NCBI RefSeq assembly: GCF_900142175.1 | Contig: NZ_FQZX01000001.1 | Coordinates: 682,001-746,000 of the forward strand | Source of the DNA: Maribacter aquivivus | Lineage (GTDB): Bacteria; Bacteroidota; Bacteroidia; Flavobacteriales; Flavobacteriaceae | Direction: 5' to 3' | Length of the DNA stretch: 64,000 nucleotides | Shown: positions 1-9,159 of the stretch, one piece after another | How positions within the stretch are numbered: position 1 is the first letter of the stretch | Layout: each line of letters starts with the position of its first letter | Notes under the pieces: generated by a model | The model's database searches: none | Told to the model about the DNA's origin: nothing | What the model saw: only the letters and a program-made list of their open reading frames with translations | Made by a program: the position numbers and the translations under genes

Positions 1-884
1 TTAAAAACGAAGAAGGCGAAATGGTACCATATTCTGCTTTCATGTCTATGGAAAAGAAATTGGGACCTAATGAAATTACTAGATACAATCTTTACAATTC
101 TGCTTCAATTAGAGGTTTACCCGCAGAAGGGTTTACCAGTGGCGATGCAATTGCTGCAATTAATGAGGTTGCTGAGCAAACATTACCTAGAGGGTTTGAC
201 GTTGCCTGGGAAGGTTTATCCTATGATGAAGCGCAGAGAGGTAATGAATCTATTTACATCTTTCTAGTCGTATTAATCTTTGTGTATTTCGTTTTAGCTG
301 CACAGTATGAAAGTTTTTTACTGCCGTTTGCTATACTTCTATCCTTGCCTATTGGTATTCTTGGCTCTTTCTTTATGCTAAAAGCAATGGGATTAGCAAA
401 TGATGTGTATGCTCAAATCGGACTAATAATGCTGGTAGGTCTTCTAGGTAAAAACGGGGTACTTATTGTAGAATTCGCCGTTCAAAAACGAAGACAAGGC
501 AGCACTATTTTAGAAGCTGCTATTGAGGGTGCTAAAGTGAGATTTAGACCTATTTTAATGACATCTTTTGCCTTTATCGCAGGTCTTATTCCTTTGGTTG
601 TAGCACATGGTGCCGGAGCAATCGCGAACAAAACCATTGGTGGATCTGCTATGGGCGGTATGCTTATGGGTACTTTAATTGGGGTACTTATTATACCAGG
701 GCTATATTACATTTTTGCAACAATGGCAGATGGTCGCGGACTCATAAAAGGGGAATCTGACGAACCTATTTCTGAAGAATTTGTAAGAATAAGCGAAGGC
801 GAAAGTAAAACACGCCAAAAACTTCGCGAATTAAAGCAAATGATTAAAAAACTAACCAAAAAAGAAGAAGATGATCAAAAATAA
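1..884 (+). CDS. RND efflux transporter, inner-membrane pump (3' part only)
   Basis: This is the C-terminal end of an AcrB/MexB-type proton-driven multidrug pump. The frame is open to the left edge of the window, so the start lies outside. After a periplasmic segment come a membrane helix ending in VLAAQYES, the family motif around GKNGVLIVEFA, and RFRPILMTSFAF, followed by the last transmembrane helices and a charged cytoplasmic tail rich in Lys and Glu. The last 14 bases overlap the next gene, an outer-membrane channel, so the two are surely co-transcribed as parts of one tripartite pump. The adaptor protein is probably just upstream. Substrate cannot be told from this fragment. Confidence 0.95.
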   Translation, partial: KNEEGEMVPYSAFMSMEKKLGPNEITRYNLYNSASIRGLPAEGFTSGDAIAAINEVAEQTLPRGFDVAWEGLSYDEAQRGNESIYIFLVVLIFVYFVLAAQYESFLLPFAILLSLPIGILGSFFMLKAMGLANDVYAQIGLIMLVGLLGKNGVLIVEFAVQKRRQGSTILEAAIEGAKVRFRPILMTSFAFIAGLIPLVVAHGAGAIANKTIGGSAMGGMLMGTLIGVLIIPGLYYIFATMADGRGLIKGESDEPISEEFVRISEGESKTRQKLRELKQMIKKLTKKEEDDQK

Positions 885-2319
885 AAAAACCATAAAACAT
901 GGAAAACTACTTTTGGTGGCTCTTATTAACGTAGGTTTATTCTATTCTTGCGTACCTACTAAAGACTTGAAAGAGGTAAATACAAATATGCCATCAAAGT
1001 ATGTTGATCAAGCAACAGATTCAACCAATAGTGCTCAATTAAAATGGAAGGATTTCTTTAAAGATGAAAACCTCACAAAACTGATTGATACAGCATTAAC
1101 TAACAACCAAGAATTACGCATTATGATGCAGCAGATTGATGTTGCACAAAATGAGGTAAAAGCTAGAAAGGGAGAATATCTTCCTTTCATAACCTATGGT
1201 GCTGGTGCTGAAGTTGAAAAAGTAGGCGAGTATACTAGAAATGGTGCGGTAGAGAAAAATCTAGAGGTAAAGGAAGGCGAAGAATTCCCTGAACCCTTAA
1301 CAGATTACTCAGCCGGACTTTTCGCTACTTGGGAGCTAGATGTGTGGAAAAAACTACGCAACTCTAAAAAAGCAGCCGCTCTAGAGTACCTATCTACCAT
1401 TGAGGGTAAAAACTTTATGGTCACTAGATTAATTGCTGAAATTGCCAATTCTTATTATGAGCTTATCGCTTTAGACAATCAACTAGCATTTATAGAGCAA
1501 AACCTTGAACTGCAAGGCAATGCGTTAAAAATGGTTCGCTTACAGAAAGAAGCTGCAAGAGCTACAGAACTTGCAGTTAAGAGATTCGAGGCAGAGGTTT
1601 TAAAAAATCAAAGTCACAAATTTGAAGTACAACAAGAAATTGTTGAAATGGAAAACAAACTAAATTTCTTAATTGGACGTCAACCGCAATCTATTACTCG
1701 TAATTCTGATGGATTTATCGAAACTGAAATGGATACAATTTATGCCGGATTACCATCTCAACTTCTTTTGAACAGACCAGATATTAAACAAGCTGAATAT
1801 GAATTAGAAGCTGCGAAACTTAATATTAAAGTAGCAAGAGCCAACTTTTACCCAACTATTGGATTGAAGGCAGGATTAGGACTTCAGGCATTTAAACCTA
1901 AGTACTTGACCGAAACCCCAGCTTCTTTAATATATAGTGCAGTTGGTGATATTGTTGGTCCATTAATCAATAGAAATGCGATTAAAGCTGATTATAACAC
2001 CGCAAATTCTAAGCAAATACAAGCAGTGTATGAATACGAAAAAGCCATTTTAAGTGGATACATTGAGGTTGTAAACCAGTTGTCTAAAATGGAGAATCTT
2101 AAGCAGAGCTACGCCCTGAAGGAAAGCCAAGTAAAGGCATTGACAGAATCTATTGATTTGTCTACACGATTGTTTCAATCGGCAAGAATTGAATACATCG
2201 AAGTATTGCTAACACAACGTGAAGCCTTAGAATCTAAAATGGAATTGGTAGAAACGAAAAAAGACCAATTAATGGCCAGAGTAAATGTATATCAAGCCTT
2301 AGGTGGCGGATGGAACTAA
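871..2319 (+). CDS. TolC/NodT-type outer-membrane efflux lipoprotein
   Basis: Outer-membrane channel partner of the RND pump encoded immediately upstream (14-base overlap). The 482-residue length fits the NodT/OprM family. The N-terminus is a lipoprotein signal ending in FYSC, with the modified cysteine at about residue 27. The rest shows the duplicated outer-membrane efflux repeat: a long alpha-helical coiled-coil region around residues 160-265, the motif LLLNRPDIKQAE near the middle, then a second helical repeat. A strong terminator follows about 30 bases after the stop, so this closes the operon. Substrate specificity is unknown. Confidence 0.93.
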   Translation: MIKNKKTIKHGKLLLVALINVGLFYSCVPTKDLKEVNTNMPSKYVDQATDSTNSAQLKWKDFFKDENLTKLIDTALTNNQELRIMMQQIDVAQNEVKARKGEYLPFITYGAGAEVEKVGEYTRNGAVEKNLEVKEGEEFPEPLTDYSAGLFATWELDVWKKLRNSKKAAALEYLSTIEGKNFMVTRLIAEIANSYYELIALDNQLAFIEQNLELQGNALKMVRLQKEAARATELAVKRFEAEVLKNQSHKFEVQQEIVEMENKLNFLIGRQPQSITRNSDGFIETEMDTIYAGLPSQLLLNRPDIKQAEYELEAAKLNIKVARANFYPTIGLKAGLGLQAFKPKYLTETPASLIYSAVGDIVGPLINRNAIKADYNTANSKQIQAVYEYEKAILSGYIEVVNQLSKMENLKQSYALKESQVKALTESIDLSTRLFQSARIEYIEVLLTQREALESKMELVETKKDQLMARVNVYQALGGGWN

Positions 2320-2351
2320 CATCATTTTAATAATTGAAAATTAATTATCTC

Positions 2352-2386
2352 AACCCTAACAGAATAGATTTCTGTTAGGGTTTTTT
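2352..2386 (+). terminator. Rho-independent terminator of efflux operon
   Basis: Bases AACCCTAACAGAA and TTCTGTTAGGGTT form a 13-bp stem with a 4-base loop, followed by a run of T. It lies 33 bases after the TolC-like gene and before the PAS gene. Confidence 0.9.
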
Positions 2387-2584
2387 CTGATTTTAAGTAT
2401 TTTACAAGAAAAAACAGCTCTTTTGTGTTCAACTTTTGCAATCACTTTTTGAAGTATAACCAACGAACACTTAAACATTTATGCTAATCCTCTCTTAAAA
2501 TTATAACTGTTTCAGGTAAAATTTTAGCTTTACAGCAAATTGCTATGAAAAAGAAATTTTAATTATTACTCTAAACTTTACAGA

Positions 2585-3109
2585 ATGATAGATTTAAAAG
2601 ATTACGATAACGCCGTAATCAAGTTTAGAAAGAGCTTAAACTTTACAATGTTACCTATTCTCTCTTGGGATTTTTATGCTTCTAATTATGAAGAAATAAA
2701 ACAGACCGAAGAAGATTCTGTTGCGCTTTTAAGTTTAGTTTCTGCCAATTCTTGGAATATTGATACCGAGATTCTCGATACTAGATTAAAAGAAGATAAA
2801 AATGTTATAGTGGTAACCGATGCCAAATTAAACATTGTTTTTGCTACCAAGAACATGTGGAATATGAGTCAATATTACCCAGAAGAAATTATAGGAAAAA
2901 GCCCTAAAATGTTTCAAGGTAACATGACATCAAAATCTACCTTAAAAATTATCTCTGAAGCAGTAAAAGAAAAGAAACCTTTTGAAGTGACTGTAGTCAA
3001 TTATAGAAAAGACGGATCTACCTATAAATGTTGGATACAAGGGCAACCTATGTTTGACAACAAAGGCGATGTTGTTAATTTTATAGCCTTTGAAAAAGAA
3101 GTTGCTTAA
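2585..3109 (+). CDS. PAS-domain protein, LOV-like without the photoactive cysteine
   Basis: A 174-residue cytoplasmic protein. The first 75 residues match nothing I recognise. Residues about 75-172 form one PAS domain whose second half reads like a LOV domain: GKSPKMFQG sits where LOV proteins have GRNCRFLQG, followed by a helix with EAVKEKKPFEV, then NYRKDGSTYKCW and a final strand VVNFIAFEKEV. The cysteine that forms the flavin adduct is replaced by Pro (S-P instead of N-C), so blue-light chemistry of the classical kind is not expected. There is no output domain; it may act by protein-protein contact. It stands alone between two terminators. Confidence 0.8.
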   Translation: MIDLKDYDNAVIKFRKSLNFTMLPILSWDFYASNYEEIKQTEEDSVALLSLVSANSWNIDTEILDTRLKEDKNVIVVTDAKLNIVFATKNMWNMSQYYPEEIIGKSPKMFQGNMTSKSTLKIISEAVKEKKPFEVTVVNYRKDGSTYKCWIQGQPMFDNKGDVVNFIAFEKEVA

Positions 3110-3134
3110 CTATTCTTGTTAAAGTATAAAAAAA

Positions 3135-3160
3135 GGGTCGCTAGTTAGCGACCCTTTTTT
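3135..3160. terminator. Bidirectional terminator
   Basis: GGGTCGCT and AGCGACCC form an 8-bp stem with loop AGTT. There is an A-run on the left and a T-run on the right, so it can end both the PAS gene and the convergent pyruvate kinase gene. Confidence 0.9.
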
Positions 3161-3183
3161 TATGAATTATATTTTAAATCTGA

Positions 3184-4626
3184 CTAAATATCGCCTGATT
3201 CTATTTCACTAACTCTTAATGTATTTACCATACCCTTATCTTTAATAGGCATTGCGGCAAGGCTAATAATCATATCGCCTACTTGCAAATATCCTTTATT
3301 GAAAGCTATACGGTTTACATCATCTACAGTATCATCTGTAGAGACAAATTTATCATAGTAAAAAGCTTTTACACCCCACAATAGATTCAACTGTGTAAGT
3401 ATTCTTTTGTTTGATGTAAACACAAGAATATGTGCACTTGGTCTCCATGCAGAAATTTGAAAAGCAGTATACCCACTATTCGTTAAAGTAGAAATTGCCT
3501 TTGCCTTAATATCATTGGCCATTGTAGCTGCATGATAACAAATAGATTTAGTAATGAATCTCTTTGTACGAATATGTGGTGGATCATGCGGTACATGTAT
3601 TAAATCTGAACCTTCAACACTTTCTAAAATACTTGCCATTTTTTCAATAACCTGTACTGGATAATTACCAACAGAAGTTTCACCAGATAACATTACTGCA
3701 TCTGCACCATCCATAACAGAGTTTGCTACATCATTTACTTCTGCTCTTGTTGGTGTAAGGCTGGTAATCATTGTCTCCATCATTTGGGTAGCAATAATTA
3801 CCGGTATTCTAGCTTTCTTAGCTTTTAAAACTAATTGCTTTTGAATTAATGGTACTTCATGAGCAGGAACTTCTACTCCTAAATCTCCACGAGCAACCAT
3901 TAAACCATCACAATAAGCAACAATCTTATCTATATTTTCAACAGCCTCTGGCTTTTCAATTTTAGCAATGATCGGAATTTTATGATCAGAGTGCTTATTG
4001 ATGATGTTCTGTAAATCAATTAAATCTTGACTAAAACGTACAAAAGATAGTGCAATCCAATCTACCTCTAAAGAAATAGCGAACTCTGCATCTTTGATAT
4101 CTTTTGGGGTAAGTGCCGGTAAAGAGATATTTGTATTCGGTAAGTTAACACCCTTCTTAGATTTCAATGGTCCACCTTGTATTACCTTGGCTAAAACTTC
4201 ATCATTTCCATTGGTTGTTACTACCTCGAACATTAATTTACCATCATCTAAAAGAATACGCTCCCCAGCTTTTACATCTCTAGGAAATTCTTTGTAATTC
4301 ATGTAAACACGTTCTGCAGAACCTTCAAAAGGCTCACCAGTTACAAATGTTATTTCATCACCTGGGCTAACTACAACGTCACCAGCCATTACGCCTACAC
4401 GTAATTTAGGTCCTTGTAAATCTGCTAAAATAGATGTGTACATATCCATTTCATCATTTAACTCACGGATCATTTTTACACGCTCTTTAACATCATCGTA
4501 ATCGGCATGAGAAAAATTTATTCTGAATACATCTACTCCTGCATCAATCATGCTCCTGAGTACCTCTTTCTTGCTAGTTGCAGGCCCTAAGGTGGCTACA
4601 ATTTTCGTCTTTTTTACAGTTGGCAT
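3184..4626 (-). CDS. pyk: Pyruvate kinase
   Basis: Catalyses the last step of glycolysis, phosphoenolpyruvate + ADP to pyruvate + ATP, in the cytoplasm. The 480-residue length is normal. Diagnostic segments are KIVATLGPATS at the N-terminus, DVFRINFSHAD (substrate and potassium site), the pyruvate kinase signature IIAKIEKPEAVENID with the catalytic lysine, ARGDLGVE, and MDGADAVMLSGETSVG. The beta-barrel B domain lies around residues 70-170. Two bases separate it from the upstream IPExxxVDY gene, so they form a unit transcribed leftward toward the shared terminator at about 3150. Confidence 0.98.
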   Translation of the reverse strand: MPTVKKTKIVATLGPATSKKEVLRSMIDAGVDVFRINFSHADYDDVKERVKMIRELNDEMDMYTSILADLQGPKLRVGVMAGDVVVSPGDEITFVTGEPFEGSAERVYMNYKEFPRDVKAGERILLDDGKLMFEVVTTNGNDEVLAKVIQGGPLKSKKGVNLPNTNISLPALTPKDIKDAEFAISLEVDWIALSFVRFSQDLIDLQNIINKHSDHKIPIIAKIEKPEAVENIDKIVAYCDGLMVARGDLGVEVPAHEVPLIQKQLVLKAKKARIPVIIATQMMETMITSLTPTRAEVNDVANSVMDGADAVMLSGETSVGNYPVQVIEKMASILESVEGSDLIHVPHDPPHIRTKRFITKSICYHAATMANDIKAKAISTLTNSGYTAFQISAWRPSAHILVFTSNKRILTQLNLLWGVKAFYYDKFVSTDDTVDDVNRIAFNKGYLQVGDMIISLAAMPIKDKGMVNTLRVSEIESGDI

Positions 4627-4628
4627 AT

Positions 4629-5093
4629 TTAAAAAATTAGATTGTTCTTTGATTTTAGTTTGTCTGTACTTATTTCATAAGCCGCCATAACTCTAGGCAA
4701 CATTAATATGTTTTTTATTAAGGAATTTATATCAAAATCCTTCTCAGTTTCTATTTTCAATAGATAGTCGACATCCTTATACTCAGGTATGAGCCTAGGT
4801 GTCTTATATGTTGTTTCGTTCTTAAATAAATCGTCTCGTACAATGAGCTCTTTTTCACTGCTATGATTAGCAACTAATACCCAATACATATCATTATACT
4901 CATCTTCCCATTCAAAAATGGGAAACGATTTATTTTCAGCAAGAATAAAATTCTTTTTCGCTCTTACAAATTTTGCTTTTATACTTTGGTTTAATCCGTA
5001 GGCTAAAGCAAAATCTTCTAAGGTAGTGTGTAAAGCTATAAGGCTAAAAGATTCATCATAAAAATCATCATTTATTTTATAAGTCGTAGCCAT
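4629..5093 (-). CDS. IPExxxVDY family protein
   Basis: A 154-residue protein carrying the motif that names its family, IPEYKDVDY, at residues 102-110. The family is known to me only from Bacteroidota and has no assigned function. The protein is mixed charged and hydrophobic, with no signal peptide or membrane segment, so it is probably cytoplasmic. It lies directly upstream of pyk (2-base gap) and downstream of rnc (115-base gap with its own likely promoter). A regulatory or structural role tied to pyk would be a guess from position only. Confidence 0.85.
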   Translation of the reverse strand: MATTYKINDDFYDESFSLIALHTTLEDFALAYGLNQSIKAKFVRAKKNFILAENKSFPIFEWEDEYNDMYWVLVANHSSEKELIVRDDLFKNETTYKTPRLIPEYKDVDYLLKIETEKDFDINSLIKNILMLPRVMAAYEISTDKLKSKNNLIF

Positions 5094-5108
5094 ACTTCAA
5101 CAAAACGG

Positions 5109-5116
5109 TAAATATA
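5109..5116 (-). promoter_or_regulatory. Putative -7 box of IPExxxVDY-pyk unit
   Basis: On the minus strand the sequence reads TATATTTA, one mismatch from the Bacteroidota consensus TAnnTTTG, about 15 bases before the start codon of the IPExxxVDY gene. No clear TTG is seen at -33. Confidence 0.45.
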
Positions 5117-5208
5117 GAACTTCTAAGCTATAAAGCCTAGTTAGATAAATTGATAAAAACACATTAAAAGTTAATAAAATGTTAGCTTTTTATCATTTTG
5201 TGAAATGA

Positions 5209-5943
5209 TTAATTTTCCATCTTGTCCTGCAAAGCAAAAAAAGCTCTTTTTGAGGCTCTTTCTTCTGCTTTCTTCTTTGAAGTTGCTCTAGCTTTTGCTA
5301 CAACATTACCGCCAATTGAAAGTTTAACGGCAAAATGTTTTAATGGATCATTGCCCGTATCTTCATAAACGTCAAAATCAAAAGATTTCTTTTTCTTCTG
5401 ACACCATTCTATTACTAAACTCTTATAACTTATGACCCTACCTTCTAATTGCTCAATATCAACATAGGGCTCTACTACCCTTTTGTAAATAAATTTTTCG
5501 CAATATTTATAACCACGATCAAGGTAAATTGCACCTACCAATGCTTCAAATACATTACCATGTATATTTTGGCCAAAGTGAGATTTAGGTATTCTACTTT
5601 CAACATAATTAATTAACCCTAAATCTTTACCTAATTCATTTAAATGCTCTCTACTAACAATTTTAGATCGCATTTTAGTGAGGTAACCTTCGTCACCTTC
5701 TGGCACTTCACTATAAAGATGCTTAGAAATTATGGTGCCTAGCATAGAATCTCCTAAGAATTCTAGCCGCTCATAATTCATAGCATTACCCTTTTCATCT
5801 TTTACATTCATTGACCTGTGTAGAAAGGCCTTTTTATAAAAAGACAATGTTTTAGGTCTAAAACCTAAGATTTTGGTTATTCCCAAAAAAAAATCCCCAT
5901 CCTCTTTTGGATGGGAATTAAATAAGTTTGTGGGAAATGACAT
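5209..5943 (-). CDS. rnc: Ribonuclease III
   Basis: Double-strand-specific RNase that processes rRNA precursors and structured mRNAs, and would also cut sRNA duplexes. The 244 residues contain the RNase III signature NYERLEFLGDSML (residues 56-68, with the catalytic Glu and Asp) and a second acidic motif in GNVFEALVGAIYLD. A C-terminal double-stranded RNA binding domain ends in KKKAEERASKRAFFAL. It starts 9 bases after fabF, giving the order acpP-fabF-rnc, an arrangement common in bacteria. Confidence 0.97.
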   Translation of the reverse strand: MSFPTNLFNSHPKEDGDFFLGITKILGFRPKTLSFYKKAFLHRSMNVKDEKGNAMNYERLEFLGDSMLGTIISKHLYSEVPEGDEGYLTKMRSKIVSREHLNELGKDLGLINYVESRIPKSHFGQNIHGNVFEALVGAIYLDRGYKYCEKFIYKRVVEPYVDIEQLEGRVISYKSLVIEWCQKKKKSFDFDVYEDTGNDPLKHFAVKLSIGGNVVAKARATSKKKAEERASKRAFFALQDKMEN

Positions 5944-5952
5944 AAATACTAA

Positions 5953-7203
5953 TTAATCAATTTTTTTAAAAACCACACATGCATTGTGCCCGCCAAAACC
6001 AAATGTGTTACTCATGGCAACTTTTACATCTCGTTTTTGAGCTTTATTCAATGTAAGGTTTAAACTAGGATCTATATTCTCATCTACCGTAGTATGGTTA
6101 ATAGTTGGTGGTACTATACCATGTTCCATTGCCAAAATCGATGCAATTGCTTCAATAGCTCCGGCTGCACCTAATAGGTGACCGGTCATAGACTTGGTAG
6201 AATTTATATTTATATCTTTTGCATGTTCACCAAATACTTTGGTAATTGCTTTTAGCTCTGCAACATCACCTAAAGGTGTAGAAGTACCATGTGTATTAAT
6301 AGCATCTACATCTTCAATTGATAGACCTGCATCTTTTAAACAGTTTTGCATTACTCTAACTACTCCTATCCCATCTGGGTGTGGTGCAGTCATATGGTAA
6401 GCATCACTTGTCATACCACCACCTGCTACTTCTGCATAAATTTTTGCTCCTCTAGCAACTGCATGCTCATATTCTTCAAGAACCAAAGCCCCTGCTCCTT
6501 CGCCTAAAACGAAACCATCTCTAGTTGCATCAAAAGGTCTTGAAGCTGTTTCTGGACTATCATTTCTTGTAGATAATGCGTGCATTGCCCCAAAACCACC
6601 CATACCTGCAATAGTTACGGCCGCCTCGCTACCACCTGTTACAATGACATCACAATGACCCAAACGTATATAGTTCAAGGCATCTATCATCGCATTTGCC
6701 GAAGAGGCACATGCTGAAACAGTTGTATAGTTAGGTCCCATAAAACCATGCTTTATAGAAATGTTTCCTGGTGCTATATCTGCAATCATCTTTGGTATAA
6801 AGAATGGATTGAATCTTGGTGTACCATCACCATTAGCAAAATTCATGACTTCGTTCTGGAAAGTTTCCAATCCTCCGATTCCTGCTCCCCAAATAACACC
6901 AACACGAAATTTATCAAGTTTTTCTAAATCTAATTTAGAATCAAGAATAGCTTCGTCAGAAGATACAAGTGCATATTGTGCAAATCTATCTAGCTTACGC
7001 CCTTCTTTTCTTTCAAAGTGATCTTCGGTTTTGTAGTTCTTCAACTCACATGCGAATTTTACTTTAAATTTTTCTGTATCGTAATAAGTAATTGGTGCCG
7101 ATCCGCTTTTACCGCTAATCAAGGCATTCCAATACTCTTCAATATTATTACCTATTGGGGTAAGTGCCCCCAAACCTGTAACTACAACTCGCTTTAACTG
7201 CAT
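5953..7203 (-). CDS. fabF: 3-oxoacyl-[ACP] synthase II
   Basis: Condensing enzyme of fatty-acid elongation: acyl-enzyme + malonyl-ACP to 3-oxoacyl-ACP + CO2. The 416 residues show the KAS II thiolase fold, with active-site Cys165 in VSACASSANA and the two catalytic histidines in NTHGTSTPLGD and SMTGHLLGAAGAIEA. It lies downstream of acpP, the gene for its substrate carrier, and 9 bases upstream of rnc. A perfect 12-bp inverted repeat with a T-run separates acpP from fabF and probably lowers fabF expression relative to acpP. Confidence 0.98.
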   Translation of the reverse strand: MQLKRVVVTGLGALTPIGNNIEEYWNALISGKSGSAPITYYDTEKFKVKFACELKNYKTEDHFERKEGRKLDRFAQYALVSSDEAILDSKLDLEKLDKFRVGVIWGAGIGGLETFQNEVMNFANGDGTPRFNPFFIPKMIADIAPGNISIKHGFMGPNYTTVSACASSANAMIDALNYIRLGHCDVIVTGGSEAAVTIAGMGGFGAMHALSTRNDSPETASRPFDATRDGFVLGEGAGALVLEEYEHAVARGAKIYAEVAGGGMTSDAYHMTAPHPDGIGVVRVMQNCLKDAGLSIEDVDAINTHGTSTPLGDVAELKAITKVFGEHAKDININSTKSMTGHLLGAAGAIEAIASILAMEHGIVPPTINHTTVDENIDPSLNLTLNKAQKRDVKVAMSNTFGFGGHNACVVFKKID

Positions 7204-7247
7204 TTAACTTTTGTTTGTTTAAATCTAAACCAAGCGTAAATTAAAAA

Positions 7248-7285
7248 AAATTATCCATGCGGAGTGTTTACCACATGGATAATTT
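7248..7285 (-). terminator. Intercistronic hairpin between acpP and fabF
   Basis: AAATTATCCATG and CATGGATAATTT form a perfect 12-bp stem with a 14-base loop. Read on the minus strand it is followed by a run of eight T. It lies 25 bases after the acpP stop and 45 bases before the fabF start, so it may be a partial terminator or an mRNA-stabilising 3' end for acpP. Confidence 0.75.
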
Positions 7286-7309
7286 GAATTCTATTTAAGA
7301 AAACATGCT

Positions 7310-7543
7310 TTACTTCGCTTCTTCTATGTAGCTGATCGCTTGACCAACAGTTGCGATATTCTCAGCTTGATCGTCTGGAATTTGGATATCAAATTCTTTT
7401 TCGAACTCCATTATCAACTCTACCGTGTCTAATGAATCTGCGCCTAAATCGTTAGTAAAGCTAGCTTCGGTTACCACTTCGTTTTCATCAACTCCTAATT
7501 TATCAACGATGATAGCTTTAACTCTTGATGCAATGTCTGACAT
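7310..7543 (-). CDS. acpP: Acyl carrier protein
   Basis: Small acidic carrier that holds growing fatty acids on a 4'-phosphopantetheine arm. It has 77 residues, and the attachment serine is Ser37 in [12 protein letters not shown]. It is the first gene of the leftward unit acpP-fabF-rnc. A perfect TAnnTTTG box lies about 34 bases upstream, and a strong hairpin follows the stop. Both fit the very high ACP demand compared with its enzymes. Confidence 0.98.
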   Translation of the reverse strand: MSDIASRVKAIIVDKLGVDENEVVTEASFTNDLGADSLDTVELIMEFEKEFDIQIPDDQAENIATVGQAISYIEEAK

Positions 7544-7576
7544 AATAATATTTGTTTTAAAAATTTAAATTGAAGG

Positions 7577-7584
7577 CAAAAATA
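7577..7584 (-). promoter_or_regulatory. -7 promoter box for acpP
   Basis: The minus strand reads TATTTTTG, a perfect TAnnTTTG, 34 bases before the acpP start. The 290-base divergent region up to purN also holds an inverted repeat, TTACCTCA (7663-7670) and TGAGGTAA (7717-7724), a possible operator; nothing else is evident there. Confidence 0.6.
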
Positions 7585-7834
7585 AAAAACTTTGGTTTAA
7601 TTACACTAATTGTCGTTAAAATGTATGGTAATTTAATAAAATTAAAGACATGTGCTGTAATTTTACCTCATTAATATTTTGTTTCGGTAACGTTGATAAA
7701 AGGTATTGAAAAGTAGTGAGGTAATTAGAACTGTAAATGATAATCGTTTTTTTTCTAAATTCTGACAAGCTTTAAATTTGCTTTATTTGCCGAACTTTAA
7801 TTTAATTGTTTGCTCTCTTAAAAGACCACTTGTA

Positions 7835-8410
7835 TTGAAAACCAAAAAAATTATTCTTTTTGCCTCAGGTTCTGGATCTAATGTTGAAAACATTGCCAAC
7901 TATTTTAAACTCCGCAAAGATGTTACTATATGCTGTGTATTAACTAACAAAAGCGATGCCAAAGTCATAGAACGGTGTAATAGACTTGAAATAAACGCTT
8001 TGTTCTTTAACCGCCAAGCGTTTTCTAAAAGTGACTTTATTTTAAATATGTTACAGTCTTTAGAGCCAGACCTTATTGTATTAGCTGGTTTTTTATGGAA
8101 AATACCAGAAGCTATCACGAATGCATTTCCAAAGCAAATCATTAATATTCATCCTGCACTATTACCTAAATACGGTGGCAAAGGTATGTATGGTATGAAC
8201 GTTCATAATGCTGTTAAAAAACAAAAAGAGACTGAAACTGGCATTACCATACACTATGTAAATGCACAATACGATGAAGGCGCAATCATTAAACAAGCAA
8301 AAGCATCAATCGCTAATAACGATACCGCAGAAGATATTGCATCTAAAGTTCACCAATTAGAATATGAGTATTTCCCTAAAGTTATTGACGAAATTTTATC
8401 GAAACAGTAA
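7835..8410 (+). CDS. purN: Phosphoribosylglycinamide formyltransferase
   Basis: Third step of purine synthesis: transfers a formyl group from 10-formyl-THF to GAR. I chose the TTG at 7835 because the product then begins MKTKKIILFASGSGSN, the usual PurN N-terminus (191 residues). An earlier in-frame TTG at 7778 would add 19 atypical residues. Catalytic segments are INIHPALLPKYGG (Asn and His) and GITIHYVNAQYDEG (Asp). The stop codon overlaps the start of the RNase H gene by one base. It belongs to a loose purine cluster with purF 2 kb downstream. Confidence 0.93.
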   Translation: MKTKKIILFASGSGSNVENIANYFKLRKDVTICCVLTNKSDAKVIERCNRLEINALFFNRQAFSKSDFILNMLQSLEPDLIVLAGFLWKIPEAITNAFPKQIINIHPALLPKYGGKGMYGMNVHNAVKKQKETETGITIHYVNAQYDEGAIIKQAKASIANNDTAEDIASKVHQLEYEYFPKVIDEILSKQ

Positions 8411-9045
8411 TGGCTAAAAAAGGAAAATTCTATGTCGTCTGGAAAGGTAAAAAGCCAGGTATTTTCGATTCTTGGAAGGAATGCAAAAAATCTATTGCAA
8501 ACTATGCCGGTGCAGAATACAAATCTTTTGAATCTTTTGACGTCGCCAAAAAAGCCTACAATGGTAATTATGCTGATTTTAAAGGAAAGAAAAAAATAGC
8601 ACCTTCATTATCTAAAGAGGAGTTGGCAAGAATAGGTCAACCTAATTATCATTCTATTTCTGTTGATGCTGCTTCTAGCGGAAACCCCGGCGTTATGGAA
8701 TACCAAGGTGTAGATACTAAAACGGGTAAAAAATTATTTAAACAAGGTCCTTTTCCACAAGGCACTAATAATATTGGGGAGTTTTTAGCACTGGTTCACG
8801 GGCTAGCATTTTTAAAAGAGCGTAATAGTGACCGTATTATCTACACAGATTCTAGAACAGCCATGAGTTGGGTGCGCAAAAAGAAATGCAACACAAAGCT
8901 AACAGTATCTGCCAAAAACAAAAATCTCTTTGAACTTGTTGATAGGGCTGTTGAATGGTTAAAGAAAAACCAATATAGTACTGTTATCGTAAAATGGGAA
9001 ACAAAAGCTTGGGGAGAAATTCCTGCCGATTTTGGTAGGAAATAG
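8410..9045 (+). CDS. Viroplasmin-domain ribonuclease H
   Basis: Removes RNA from RNA-DNA hybrids. The 211 residues hold an N-terminal viroplasmin (caulimovirus-type RNA/DNA hybrid-binding) domain, KFYVVWKGKKPGIFDSW to about residue 50. A linker follows, then an RNase H domain from about residue 75. Acidic active-site residues are in DAASSGNPG, IGEFLALVHGL and IYTDSRTAMSWV, with a last Asp near the C-terminus in PADFGRK. It is translationally coupled to purN (TAATG overlap). This domain pairing is usual in Bacteroidota RNase HI. Confidence 0.92.
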   Translation: MAKKGKFYVVWKGKKPGIFDSWKECKKSIANYAGAEYKSFESFDVAKKAYNGNYADFKGKKKIAPSLSKEELARIGQPNYHSISVDAASSGNPGVMEYQGVDTKTGKKLFKQGPFPQGTNNIGEFLALVHGLAFLKERNSDRIIYTDSRTAMSWVRKKKCNTKLTVSAKNKNLFELVDRAVEWLKKNQYSTVIVKWETKAWGEIPADFGRK

Positions 9046-9129
9046 CCGGCATTTCATATCAACAATTCACCTTTGATAACTATTACCATTTGTATTTGAA
9101 AAACCATTTTAATTAGCCCTTCAAAATCG

Positions 9130-9137
9130 TATATTTG
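9130..9137 (+). promoter_or_regulatory. -7 promoter box for PfkB kinase gene
   Basis: TATATTTG is a perfect TAnnTTTG, 22 bases before the start codon at 9160. There is no clear TTG at the right distance upstream. Confidence 0.6.
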
Positions 9138-9159
9138 CAGCTTAAATTTTTACAATTTT

